A stretch of 13,683 nt of DNA, from contig JAICSB010000039.1 of NCBI GenBank assembly GCA_025937115.1, positions 1-13,683 on the forward strand, given 5' to 3'. The translations under genes and the position numbers were made by a program. Source of the DNA: Pseudonocardiaceae bacterium (GTDB lineage Bacteria; Actinomycetota; Actinomycetes; Mycobacteriales; Pseudonocardiaceae). This document shows, piece by piece, positions 6,830 to 13,337 of the stretch (position 1 is its first letter; every line of letters starts with the position of its first letter). The notes below the pieces were generated by a model, which was not told the DNA's origin, did no database searches, and was given only the letters and a program-made list of their open reading frames with translations.

Positions 6830-7296
6830 AGACCGGCCTAGCGCCACCGCACGCGGTGCTCCGTGAGCGCTCCCCTGTCACCTCTGGTGAACGCCCCACG
6901 GGCGGCCCTGGTGGGCACTCCGTGAACGGGGCCGATGACCGGGTCGTGGGCGCTGCCGGTGAACGCGGCCGGCCGCACCCGGTCAACCCACCAGCACGGG
7001 ATCCCCGGCGGGATCCCCGGCGGGATCCCCGACCGGCCGGTAAACACCGGCGCGCACCACGCACGGCGCACTCAGGTGCCCCCAAGGGGCGCAAGTTGCT
7101 GGCCGACTACGCGGCGCAGGCCCGCTCGGCGTGGACACCCGGGGTGGTGATCACCCCGGCCTGGGTCCGAGGGGTGACCGGTTGCTCTCGCGGGTTGTCC
7201 TCGAAGGTCGCCGCCGCGCTCAACGCCGATCCACCCACTCCTGTTCCTGACCAGACCCCGCAGGCCCGGACCGAGCCCGAAGGGAGAACCGCGTGA
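6826..7296 (+). CDS. HTH-containing transfer operon protein
   Basis: This 156-residue protein starts at GTG 6826, overlapping the preceding stop, and ends in a GTGA overlap with traSA. The N-terminal half is low complexity, with GER/VNG-like motifs (residues 20-56) and a tandem RDPR repeat (58-69) coded by a 12-base DNA repeat. The C-terminal part (about 89-133: RKLLADYAAQARSAW, then ITPAWVRGVTGCSRGLSSKV) ends in a helix-turn-helix with the GCSRGLSSKVAAALN recognition helix. In related elements this HTH often forms the C-terminus of the DUF2637 protein, so this gene may be that tail as a separate polypeptide. It probably binds element DNA; the target is unknown. Confidence 0.7.
   Translation: MKTGLAPPHAVLRERSPVTSGERPTGGPGGHSVNGADDRVVGAAGERGRPHPVNPPARDPRRDPRRDPRPAGKHRRAPRTAHSGAPKGRKLLADYAAQARSAWTPGVVITPAWVRGVTGCSRGLSSKVAAALNADPPTPVPDQTPQARTEPEGRTA
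6998..7033 (+). repeat. 12-bp tandem repeat, 3 copies
   Basis: The unit GGGATCCCCGGC occurs at 6998-7009 and 7010-7021, with a third copy differing at one base at 7022-7033. Each holds the palindrome GGGATCCC. The 12-base unit preserves the reading frame and codes for RDPR three times, so copy number can change without breaking the gene. Confidence 0.95.
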
Positions 7297-9464
7297 ACAA
7301 CCCCCCGCACCCCGACCACCGCAACAACGCCCCACACCCGCAGGACGCACCCGGCACGCCCACGACCGAACACACCACGGGCCCCGCCCCGGTAGCGACG
7401 TTGATTCCGTTGCCGGTGCTGGAGGGAGAGATCGTCCGCGAGCGGGGTGTGGCGCGGCTGCGTGCCCGGGTGGTGACCTTCGCCCGGGCGGCAGCCACCT
7501 CGCCGCAGGCCGTGCAGCTCAAGGCGGCGATGGCCTACCGGGCTCGGCAGGCACCCCACGACTTCATCCGGCTGGTGTGGTTCTTCCTGCGCGGGCAAGC
7601 CCGGTGGGCGGTCAAGGGCTGGTGTTGGATCACCCACGGTGACTTGCGTGCCGATGCCCGGGCCGCGAGGCTGGGCGGGGACTCCGAGGTCCGCCGCGCG
7701 GCACAGGAGATGATCCGCACTGACGGACACGCCCGGTGGGCCAGACTCGGGAACGCAGCCCGCCTCGGGCTGACCGGCGGGCTGTTGATCGCGTTTCTCA
7801 CCGGGTTGCTCACCCTAATCGATGACCAGGTCCCCCGCGACCAGATGTGGCCGTGGCTGGCGACCCTCTACACCGTCCTGGGCGTGCTCGCCATGCTGGG
7901 CGCCTGGCTGTGCAAGGTGGCACCCCTTGGGTGGGTAATCGCGGCGGTGTGGGAGGGCCGGGACCGCACCCCCGGCGCGGGCTGGTTGATCCGCCCGTCC
8001 CGGGAGGACGCGGACTCCTGGGTCGATGAGCGGATGATCTCCCGAGCCCTCGCCCACCTCGGCATCACACCACTGGACCGGTTCTTTAAGGAGGGTGGGG
8101 AGCTGGTCTACACCGTGCCCGCGCGGGTCGATGGGGATGGCACGTATGCCCAGATCCGGCTCCCATTGGGGGTCGAGGCGGACATGGTGGCCGCGCGGCG
8201 TAAGCGATTGGCGGCGAACTTGGGGCGGGCTGCGTTGGAGACCTGGCCCACCGAGGGCAACGAGGCCGGGATCCTCGATCTGTGGATCGCGGACAAGGGC
8301 CGCTTGGGCAAGAGCGCTGGCCCGTGGCCGCTGCTCAACGAGGGCAATGTGGACGTGTTCACCGGGGTGCCGATCGGGAAGACCCAGCGGGGGCTGGTCA
8401 TCCACGGGCTGTTCTTCGAACGGAACTGGCTGGTCGGCGGCCGCCCCGGGCAGGGCAAGACCTCCCTGGTACGGATCCTGGTGCTGGGGGCCGGGCTGGA
8501 CCCCACAGCGGAGATCTGGGTGTTCGTGATCGCCCAGAACACCGACTTCGAGCCCTGCAAACCCCGGCTGTCCCGCTACGCGGTGGGGATGGGTCCCGAA
8601 ATCGCCGCCGCCGCCGTGCAAGCCCTGGCCGACCTGCTCACCGAGATGGAACGCCGCGGCAAGCTCCTGGCCACCCTGCCCGGCAGCCCCCCGGCCACCT
8701 CCCGGCGCCTCGCTGACAAACCCGGGCTCGGGCTGCACCCGCTGATTTGTGTGATCAGCGAATGCCACGAGCTCTTCGGCCACCCCACCCACGGGAAGGA
8801 AGCCGCGAAACTCGCCATCAGCGTCATCAAACAGGGCCGCAAGTTCGGCATCACACTGATCCTGGACACCCAATCCCCCACCGCCGCCTCGATCCCCACC
8901 GACGTCACCCGCCACGTCTCCTGCGGAGTCGCCTTCTCCGTCGCCGACCACGAAGCCAACGACGGACTGCTGGGATCCGGTAAATACCGCGCCGGAATCC
9001 GAGCCACCGAGCTACGGATGAACACCGACCGGGGCACCTGCGTGGCGGTCGGGGTCAGCGATGCCACCTTCGAACTACTCAACACCTTCCACGTGCCCTA
9101 CGCCGACGGTGCTGACAGGATCACTCCCGTGGTCAGTCGCGCGATGGCCGCCATCAACGAGTTACACCGCACCGGCCAGCCCACCACCCACCACGACCAC
9201 CACGACCCTCACGGGCCCGCAGAAATCGACCACCTGACCAACATCGACCAGGCACTCCGCGGGGAACGCCGGGTCCGGACCCAGGTAGTGCTGAGCAGGC
9301 TGGCCGAACTCGACCCAGCCACCTACGAGGGATGGGGCTTCCACGACCTCACCACCACGCTCGCCCGCCACGGCATCAAGCCCGTCAAATCCCGCGGGGT
9401 CAAGTCCGTCCGGGCCGCCGACATCACCCACGCACTCACCCACCGCGCCACCCACGGAGAGTGA
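7293..9464 (+). CDS. traSA: FtsK/SpoIIIE-type DNA translocase TraSA/TraB
   Basis: This 723-residue conjugal translocase would pump double-stranded DNA through the septal or hyphal-tip membrane, the single-protein transfer mode of actinomycetes. Residues 1-35 are Pro/His-rich. Two membrane helices lie at about 158-178 and 188-208. The motor has Walker A GRPGQGKTS (383-391) and a Walker B-like LICVISE (484-490), in which Ser replaces the usual Asp before the catalytic Glu. The segment GRKFGITLILDTQSPTAAS (515-533) is typical of the family. After a His-rich linker (THHDHHDPH), the C-terminal part (about 655-715: RVRTQVVLSRLAELDPATY, then GVKSVRAADI) looks like the winged helix that reads loading repeats. 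GTG 7293 follows AGGGAG (7281-7286) and overlaps the previous stop. It is the last gene of the coupled operon. Confidence 0.93.
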   Translation: MNNPPHPDHRNNAPHPQDAPGTPTTEHTTGPAPVATLIPLPVLEGEIVRERGVARLRARVVTFARAAATSPQAVQLKAAMAYRARQAPHDFIRLVWFFLRGQARWAVKGWCWITHGDLRADARAARLGGDSEVRRAAQEMIRTDGHARWARLGNAARLGLTGGLLIAFLTGLLTLIDDQVPRDQMWPWLATLYTVLGVLAMLGAWLCKVAPLGWVIAAVWEGRDRTPGAGWLIRPSREDADSWVDERMISRALAHLGITPLDRFFKEGGELVYTVPARVDGDGTYAQIRLPLGVEADMVAARRKRLAANLGRAALETWPTEGNEAGILDLWIADKGRLGKSAGPWPLLNEGNVDVFTGVPIGKTQRGLVIHGLFFERNWLVGGRPGQGKTSLVRILVLGAGLDPTAEIWVFVIAQNTDFEPCKPRLSRYAVGMGPEIAAAAVQALADLLTEMERRGKLLATLPGSPPATSRRLADKPGLGLHPLICVISECHELFGHPTHGKEAAKLAISVIKQGRKFGITLILDTQSPTAASIPTDVTRHVSCGVAFSVADHEANDGLLGSGKYRAGIRATELRMNTDRGTCVAVGVSDATFELLNTFHVPYADGADRITPVVSRAMAAINELHRTGQPTTHHDHHDPHGPAEIDHLTNIDQALRGERRVRTQVVLSRLAELDPATYEGWGFHDLTTTLARHGIKPVKSRGVKSVRAADITHALTHRATHGE

Positions 9465-9489
9465 CCATGAAAGAGGGATCCGAGGTGGG

Positions 9490-9677
9490 GACCCGACCGG
9501 GGACCCGGGGAGTTCTCCCCACCCCCATCCCCGCCCCTACCTCCCCACCCTGACCAGCCACAACCACCCACCGGGGACCCGGGGACCCCACCCACACCCC
9601 CAAACCACACACCCGAGAAACCCGAAATCCACGGGCTGGCACGCCCGGGGGACAACTCCCTCCCCCGACCCGACCCG
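9490..9677 (+). repeat. GACCCG repeat cluster, candidate clt / TraB loading site
   Basis: Starting 26 bases after traSA, the motif GACCCG recurs at 9490, 9502, 9576, 9667 and 9672, with a near copy GACCCC at 9584. The copies at 9502 and 9576 read GACCCGGG. As I recall, the TraB loading sequence of plasmid pSVH1 is an 8-bp repeat with consensus GACCCGGA in the clt locus. The match in sequence and place suggests a clt site, but some GACCC matches are expected in such GC-rich DNA. Confidence 0.45.
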
Positions 9678-9766
9678 AACCGACAACACCCCACACACGA
9701 CTACACAAAGTCACCAAAAAAGCGACTGAGACATAACCACCCCCCACCCCCACCGACACCGCCGCG
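9541..9766 (+). terminator. C-rich, G-poor tract, candidate Rho-dependent terminator
   Basis: For about 220 bases the plus strand is dominated by C and A with little T and scattered G, far from the near-equal C and G of the genes. Such a C-over-G stretch after the last gene of an operon is the typical setting of a Rho-utilisation region. No intrinsic hairpin with a T run is seen. The tract also overlaps the GACCCG repeats, so the bias may serve another purpose. Confidence 0.35.
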
Positions 9767-10046
9767 ATGCGTGCGGCTCTGGTCAAGCTGCCGACCACCC
9801 AACCAGCACCACCACCCCAGCCACCCCGACTGCGGTCGAGCTCACCCGGGCTGCGCTGTCCAAGCAGCACCACACCCACGACCCGACGGTGCGCTTCCGC
9901 CCCCACCCGCGCAGCGACTCGCCGTACTCACCTCCGCCCTACACGCCGGGCTGAGCGAACTCGCCGCCATCGCCCTCGGCTGGCTCGACACCCTCCCCTC
10001 TTCCACACCCACCCCACCCCCTACCCGAAAGACCCCCTCGTCATGA
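9767..10046 (+). pseudogene. Frameshifted gene downstream of traSA
   Basis: No single frame covers this stretch, but two frames join into one plausible protein. Frame A (codon starts at 9766 plus multiples of 3) reads TAVELTRAALSKQHHTHDPT followed by VRFRPHP. Near 9900 the coding signal moves to frame B, which reads AQRLAVLTSALHAGLSELAA followed by IALGWLDTLPSS and ends at TGA 10044-10046. That stop overlaps the next ATG (10043) as ATGA, exactly the coupling used throughout this operon, so frame B is very likely the true 3' end. The true start is unclear: ATG 9767 lies in a third frame, so a second shift may exist. The product is unknown; it looks like a small helical protein belonging to the transfer element. 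A sequencing error could also explain it. Confidence 0.5.
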
Positions 10047-10216
10047 CTGAACGACCTGGACCTGGACCACCCGACACCGTCGCCGCCGAACTCGGCGTGG
10101 ATGAAATCCAAGTCCTCATGTCCCGCATCCGGGCCGCCGCCGGAGGCCGTGCCGGACGCCTCACGCGGCGGCGGAGGGCAGTCGTTGGCTCTATGGGGTC
10201 TCGTTGTAGTTGGTGA
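10043..10216 (+). CDS. Truncated ORF at the end of the transfer block
   Basis: The ATG overlaps the preceding stop. The first 36 or so residues (MTERPGPGPPDTVAAELGVD, then EIQVLMSRIRAAAGG) look like the start of a real protein. After about 10150 the sequence becomes Arg-rich (RAGRLTRRRRAVV) and ends at TGA 10216 with a different composition. I read this as the 5' end of a longer gene joined to foreign DNA. The product cannot be named. In related elements a replication or regulatory gene might be expected around here, but nothing in these residues identifies one. Confidence 0.45.
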   Translation: MTERPGPGPPDTVAAELGVDEIQVLMSRIRAAAGGRAGRLTRRRRAVVGSMGSRCSW

Positions 10217-10568
10217 GACGAGATTGTCCCTGTTCCGGGATTCAGATGTTCGGGCCTTCCATCGGGGTTTTCTAAGGTGGCGACGGTTGTCCCATAGCGC
10301 GACCAAGAGGGAACTGCTGAAGCCGCGTGCTGAGCAAGGGGTGTCGCTAACGATCGCACGACACAAATACCCCGCCCGGCACCGCATAGGGAAACCATAT
10401 CACCTGAGACATGCCTATAAGCAGATTTTCGGCGCGGATCATTGGGTGGGTGCGAACATGACAGGTAAAACGTCGAAGGGCCTACACGAGAGCCACTTGT
10501 GGACCGAAACCGGATCCATCGCAGATAAAATTGCTACGGCGTTATGCTCCGCTGAAGCAGAAGCATGT
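10217..10568. other. Junction and upstream region of second recombinase module
   Basis: No convincing gene is present. The composition changes clearly from the GC-rich, C-biased transfer block to more mixed DNA. The start of this region (about 10185-10300, beginning GGCTCTATGGGG) has the feel of an insertion sequence end, since GGCTCT is a common start of actinobacterial ISL3-type inverted repeats, but I see neither a transposase nor a matching opposite end. The promoter for the downstream pair should lie within it. Confidence 0.4.
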
Positions 10569-10967
10569 ATGCAAGTCACCGGGCTGCCACTTGTACCGCT
10601 ACTCCCGCCGATGGCAGCGCCGTCTCTCTACTGCGTATTGACACCCATTGATGACAGAGGACGCCTTGCAGACCGGTCACCGATACGCGCCGTAGGGTGG
10701 CCGCCAGGGCAAACGATCACAATCTCAGTAGTTCAGGAAACAGTGATCATCGTCTCTCAGTCCAACGGCGCCGAGTGCATCACTCGACAGGGGCATCTTC
10801 GGTTGCCTGCGCGTGTAAGACACATCTGCCGCCTTATTTCAGGGGACCGCCTACTCATTGCAGCAGCGCCGGAACCGGGCGTCCTAGTGGCGTATACCAT
10901 GCCATCCCTGGAATCAATCCTCCTCAAACACCACCTCTCGGCGCCACGCCACGGGGCAACCAAATGA
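10569..10967 (+). CDS. AbrB/SpoVT-like DNA-binding protein paired with recombinase (copy 2)
   Basis: This 132-residue homologue of the protein at 236-733 begins at ATG 10569 (MQVTGLP); ATG 10611 is an alternative. The longer upstream frame is not used because its residues show no similarity to copy 1. Two AbrB-like halves are visible: about residues 28-63 (DDRGRLADRSPIRAVGWPPG, then VIIVSQ) and 72-109 (RQGHLRLPARVRHICRLISG, then DRLLIAAAPEPGVLVAY). The shared RGR-x-ADR, GW-x-PG, QGHLRLPA-x-VRH and SGD/PGD landmarks align without gaps to copy 1, while the N-terminal tails differ. The stop overlaps the recombinase start as ATGA. The lower GC of its codons suggests a different donor from copy 1. 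A helper or regulator of the recombinase is the best inference. Confidence 0.78.
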   Translation: MQVTGLPLVPLLPPMAAPSLYCVLTPIDDRGRLADRSPIRAVGWPPGQTITISVVQETVIIVSQSNGAECITRQGHLRLPARVRHICRLISGDRLLIAAAPEPGVLVAYTMPSLESILLKHHLSAPRHGATK

Positions 10968-11980
10968 ATGACGCCGATCTCGACGCGGCTCGGTTCGTGC
11001 TTGCGCGCATGGGAATCACACCCGAGCAGCTGCTCAGAACAGAGCGCACAACCAATACTCATATGCCGACGTTTCGTGAGTACATCGGACAAGTCTCCGA
11101 CGCTGTACCAGTCGGAACGCGGCGCGCTTACCAAACCTACTGGCGACGAATAATAGATACATGGGGCGACCGGCGCCTAGACGAACCGACCTCTCTGGAG
11201 ATCAAAAAGCTCTGCGAGAGCGTCAAGGCATGCGCAGTAACTCGAAAGAACTCACGGGGAGGTCGCTCCGCCGCCGAACACCTCATCGCCGCCCTTCGAT
11301 GCCTCTACCGATACGCCGCCGCAGACGGCCTCATCGCAGACGCCGACAACCCGGCAATACGCGTTGCAAAGCCCAGGAGACTCCCCAGCACCCGCCGCGC
11401 TATCCCCGACCATCGACTGGCGGAGATCATCAAAATTGCGGGAACCACCGGCAACGATCCCGAACTCGACACCCTTCTCCTAAGACTCCATACCGAAACA
11501 GCGTGTCGCAGAGGCGGAGCCCTAACACTCCGACCATCCGACCTCGATACTGATCAATGTCTCATCCTCCTGCACGAGAAAGGCGGGACGGTGAGATGGC
11601 AACCGGTCTCTCCGACACTCATGCACCACCTCTTGATCCACAGTAATGAGCGAGGCAACGGTTCACACGGGCAACTGCTCTGCTACCGAAACCGACAACC
11701 CATCACGGCACGTCGCTATGATCACCTGTGGTCCCGGATTGGACAACATCTCCCCTGGGCCGCGACCCAGCAAATCAGCACCCACTGGCTCCGGCACACA
11801 ACACTCACATGGGTCGAACGAAACTTCGGATATGCCGTCGCACGCGCCTACGCCGGACACACCGGAAAAAGCGACGCCGGATCAACGACCACATACATCC
11901 GAGCAGACCTACACGAAGTCGCCACCGCCCTAGCCGCCTTGACCCGAGAACCACACCCACTTGCCGAACAAGGGCTCTGA
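10964..11980 (+). CDS. Tyrosine recombinase / site-specific integrase (copy 2)
   Basis: This 338-residue integrase is homologous over its whole length to copy 1 (730-1764), with the catalytic half nearly unchanged. ATG 10964 overlaps the AbrB-like stop; ATG 10968 is out of frame. The N-terminal core-binding domain is at about residues 35-125. All catalytic residues remain: Arg in TACRRGGAL (about 183), Lys206 in LHEKGGTVRW, H274 and R277 in STHWLRHT, H299 in AYAGHT and Tyr311 in TTTYIRA. Codons such as ATA, AGA and those ending in A or T are frequent here and nearly absent in copy 1, so the two were probably acquired separately rather than duplicated in place. Its attachment site is not proven; a candidate lies 1.1 kb downstream (13108-13280). 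Confidence 0.94.
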   Translation: MNDADLDAARFVLARMGITPEQLLRTERTTNTHMPTFREYIGQVSDAVPVGTRRAYQTYWRRIIDTWGDRRLDEPTSLEIKKLCESVKACAVTRKNSRGGRSAAEHLIAALRCLYRYAAADGLIADADNPAIRVAKPRRLPSTRRAIPDHRLAEIIKIAGTTGNDPELDTLLLRLHTETACRRGGALTLRPSDLDTDQCLILLHEKGGTVRWQPVSPTLMHHLLIHSNERGNGSHGQLLCYRNRQPITARRYDHLWSRIGQHLPWAATQQISTHWLRHTTLTWVERNFGYAVARAYAGHTGKSDAGSTTTYIRADLHEVATALAALTREPHPLAEQGL

Positions 11981-12015
11981 GCATTAACCGATACGGCAAT
12001 TCACAGTTCCCGCAC

Positions 12016-12099
12016 CAATCCTCGACCGAACGCCACAAATCACCTGCCTTGCACCGCGATAACGGCGAACGCTCACGCTGGGCGCCCGCGCGAGGATTG
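12016..12099. repeat. 9-bp inverted repeat after second recombinase
   Basis: CAATCCTCG (12016-12024) and CGAGGATTG (12091-12099) are exact reverse complements separated by 66 bases. They lie between the convergent recombinase and membrane protein genes. The pair could be a long-loop transcript structure or paired protein binding sites. The evidence is the repeat itself only. Confidence 0.5.
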
Positions 12100-12154
12100 C
12101 AGTCTGCCACCAAAGTCGCTTTGCGCGGCACTCAGGAGACCTGCGGCTGCCACT

Positions 12155-12682
12155 TCACTGGCCTCCGCCCACGACCCGCGACGTGATCGGTGCGTGAGGT
12201 CGTGCACAGATTTGTTCAGGCAGCCGCTCGGCCTGTTCGACGGAGCGCGGGCGTCGGGTTCGTCGTTGGGCCGGTTGCGCGGCCGTGGGGGTGAGGCCCC
12301 AGGGTTTGGTGACGGATACCGCGATCGCTGTGACGAGCGCGACCAGGGCGCATATGCGGGCGGATAGCACGGTCATCGGGTCGAGTGCTCCGGTCGGGCT
12401 GGTGAGCCCGGCTGCGGTGATGATGGCGGCGATGCGGAGTTTGACGCCGATCCAGTGGTGTCGGCGTAGTCCCCAGGGTTTGTGTGCGGCGAGGGTGATC
12501 CCGGTGGCAAGGGTGATCGCGGCAGCGGGGGTGGTGATCCAGGCGCCCAGCACAGCGGGGATGGGTTTACCGGCGAGGGTGAGCGCGATGAGAGTCGCGT
12601 CGGTCCCGAGCCAGCTCGCGGCGGTGGTGATGTGGGTGATGACCAGGGTCGCTCGGAGCCAGCGGGGCAGCGCGGGTCTCAT
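12155..12682 (-). CDS. Integral membrane protein, DUF2269-like
   Basis: This 175-residue membrane protein starts at the minus-strand ATG 12682 (MRPALPRWLRA); the frame stays open further upstream, but those residues are not protein-like. Four hydrophobic segments are visible: ATLVITHITTAASWLGTDAT (about 11-30, extending to about 36), AWITTPAAAITLATGITLAA (about 45-64), IGVKLRIAAIITAAGLT (about 77-93) and ARICALVALVTAIAVSV (about 106-122). A basic soluble tail follows (QRRTRRPR). The SWLG motif in the first helix and the KPWGLRRHHWIGVKL segment before the third recall a widespread group of small actinobacterial membrane proteins related to DUF2269, whose function is not known. It is convergent with the recombinase gene and shows no link to the mobile elements, so it may be cargo or host DNA. 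Confidence 0.75.
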   Translation of the reverse strand: MRPALPRWLRATLVITHITTAASWLGTDATLIALTLAGKPIPAVLGAWITTPAAAITLATGITLAAHKPWGLRRHHWIGVKLRIAAIITAAGLTSPTGALDPMTVLSARICALVALVTAIAVSVTKPWGLTPTAAQPAQRRTRRPRSVEQAERLPEQICARPHAPITSRVVGGGQ

Positions 12683-12756
12683 GGCCTGTTTCGTATGCCA
12701 TGGCTTTGCTTGATAACACTGTGCGCGGGTGAGGCGGGTTGCCGCGCCGTCCCCGG

Positions 12757-12770
12757 TAGCAAATCTGCTA
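12757..12770. promoter_or_regulatory. Possible operator upstream of membrane protein gene
   Basis: TAGCA-AATC-TGCTA is a perfect 5-bp inverted repeat about 75 bases upstream of the minus-strand start at 12682. Its place fits a regulator site, but short palindromes like this also occur by chance and no promoter boxes are clear. Confidence 0.25.
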
Positions 12771-12782
12771 TCGAGGACGACG

Positions 12783-13107
12783 TCGCGGTCTAGGCGTCCT
12801 CGGCATGCATCCACAGTGCCTTGAGGAGATCGGCCGGCAACGGGACGCCTTGTCAGGGTCCAGGCTGGCACCCGCAGCAGCACGCCACCGCTGCGACAGC
12901 GACCAGTACCGGCACGCCAGGGCACAAACGGGCCGGATCCGCTTACGACACGACCGGTCGGACCACCGCACCGAGCCACTGCAACTGTCCGGGCCACGCG
13001 AGCGCCACTGATGACAATAAATCCGTCAGACGGGGGACTCGACCACTACGCACACGCCCTGAACCAGCACAAACTGCTGGCTGTTAGGATAACCCCGAGG
13101 CTTCGGC
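12783..13107. other. Stretch without a convincing gene
   Basis: Several frames stay open on both strands, but none has protein-like content throughout. On the minus strand, a short frame ending at 12791 (VPLPADLLKALWMHAEDA) looks like the C-terminal tail of a protein; TGA codons and loss of similarity lie just upstream, so it may be a gene remnant. I cannot name its source. Confidence 0.35.
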
Positions 13108-13126
13108 ACCCGCGGATTAAAAGTCC
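13108..13126 (-). other. Candidate attachment core: tRNA-Lys(UUU) anticodon-arm match
   Basis: Read on the minus strand, this 19-base segment (GGACTTTTAATCCGCGGGT) matches, as I remember it, the anticodon arm and start of the variable loop of actinobacterial tRNA-Lys(UUU), with CTTTTAA as the anticodon loop. The flanks do not continue as a tRNA: the acceptor, D and T arms are absent and the 5' stem strand is altered. A tRNA fragment stopping near the anticodon loop is what an attachment core left by a tyrosine recombinase looks like. Confidence 0.45.
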
Positions 13127-13133
13127 CCTGCGC

Positions 13134-13280
13134 CGAGTGTCGCGTAGTGCCGGGCAGTGATGGTTGGGTCCGGTTAGTGCAGGTCAGCGACCATCCGCGG
13201 TAGTTTCGAGTGTCGCCTAGTGCCGGGCAGTGTCGGGTTCGCACGAAACTGCGGAGCCCGATAGGAGCCCGGCACTAGGC
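13134..13280. repeat. Direct and inverted repeats, candidate recombinase arm sites
   Basis: A 26-base sequence at 13134-13159 recurs at 13207-13232 with one difference; its centre is TAGTGCCGGGCAGTG. A 14-base inverted copy (GCCCGGCACTAGGC) lies at 13267-13280. Two shorter relatives, GGTTAGTGC (13172-13180) and GGTTAGTAC (13281-13289), lie among them. AGTTTCG (13202-13208) and CGAAACT (13244-13250) also pair. The set begins 8 bases after the tRNA-like core. Short repeats in both orientations beside a core are typical of integrase arm-type sites. Confidence 0.6.
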
Positions 13281-13337
13281 GGTTAGTACTGCAACGGCAG
13301 TTCGGGATCATGGGGGTCGGTGACCGGTTCGGCGCGC

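Noticed and set aside
7815..8951. 378-residue minus-strand open frame
   Set aside because: It lies wholly antisense to traSA over the motor domain; a composition artefact.
10101..10568. N-terminal extension of the second AbrB-like protein
   Set aside because: It crosses the junction region and has no similarity to copy 1.
12285..12713. 142-residue plus-strand open frame
   Set aside because: It is antisense to the membrane protein, whose helices and motifs are clear.
13108..13126. A functional tRNA-Lys gene
   Set aside because: Only the anticodon arm is present; no acceptor, D or T arms can be folded around it.
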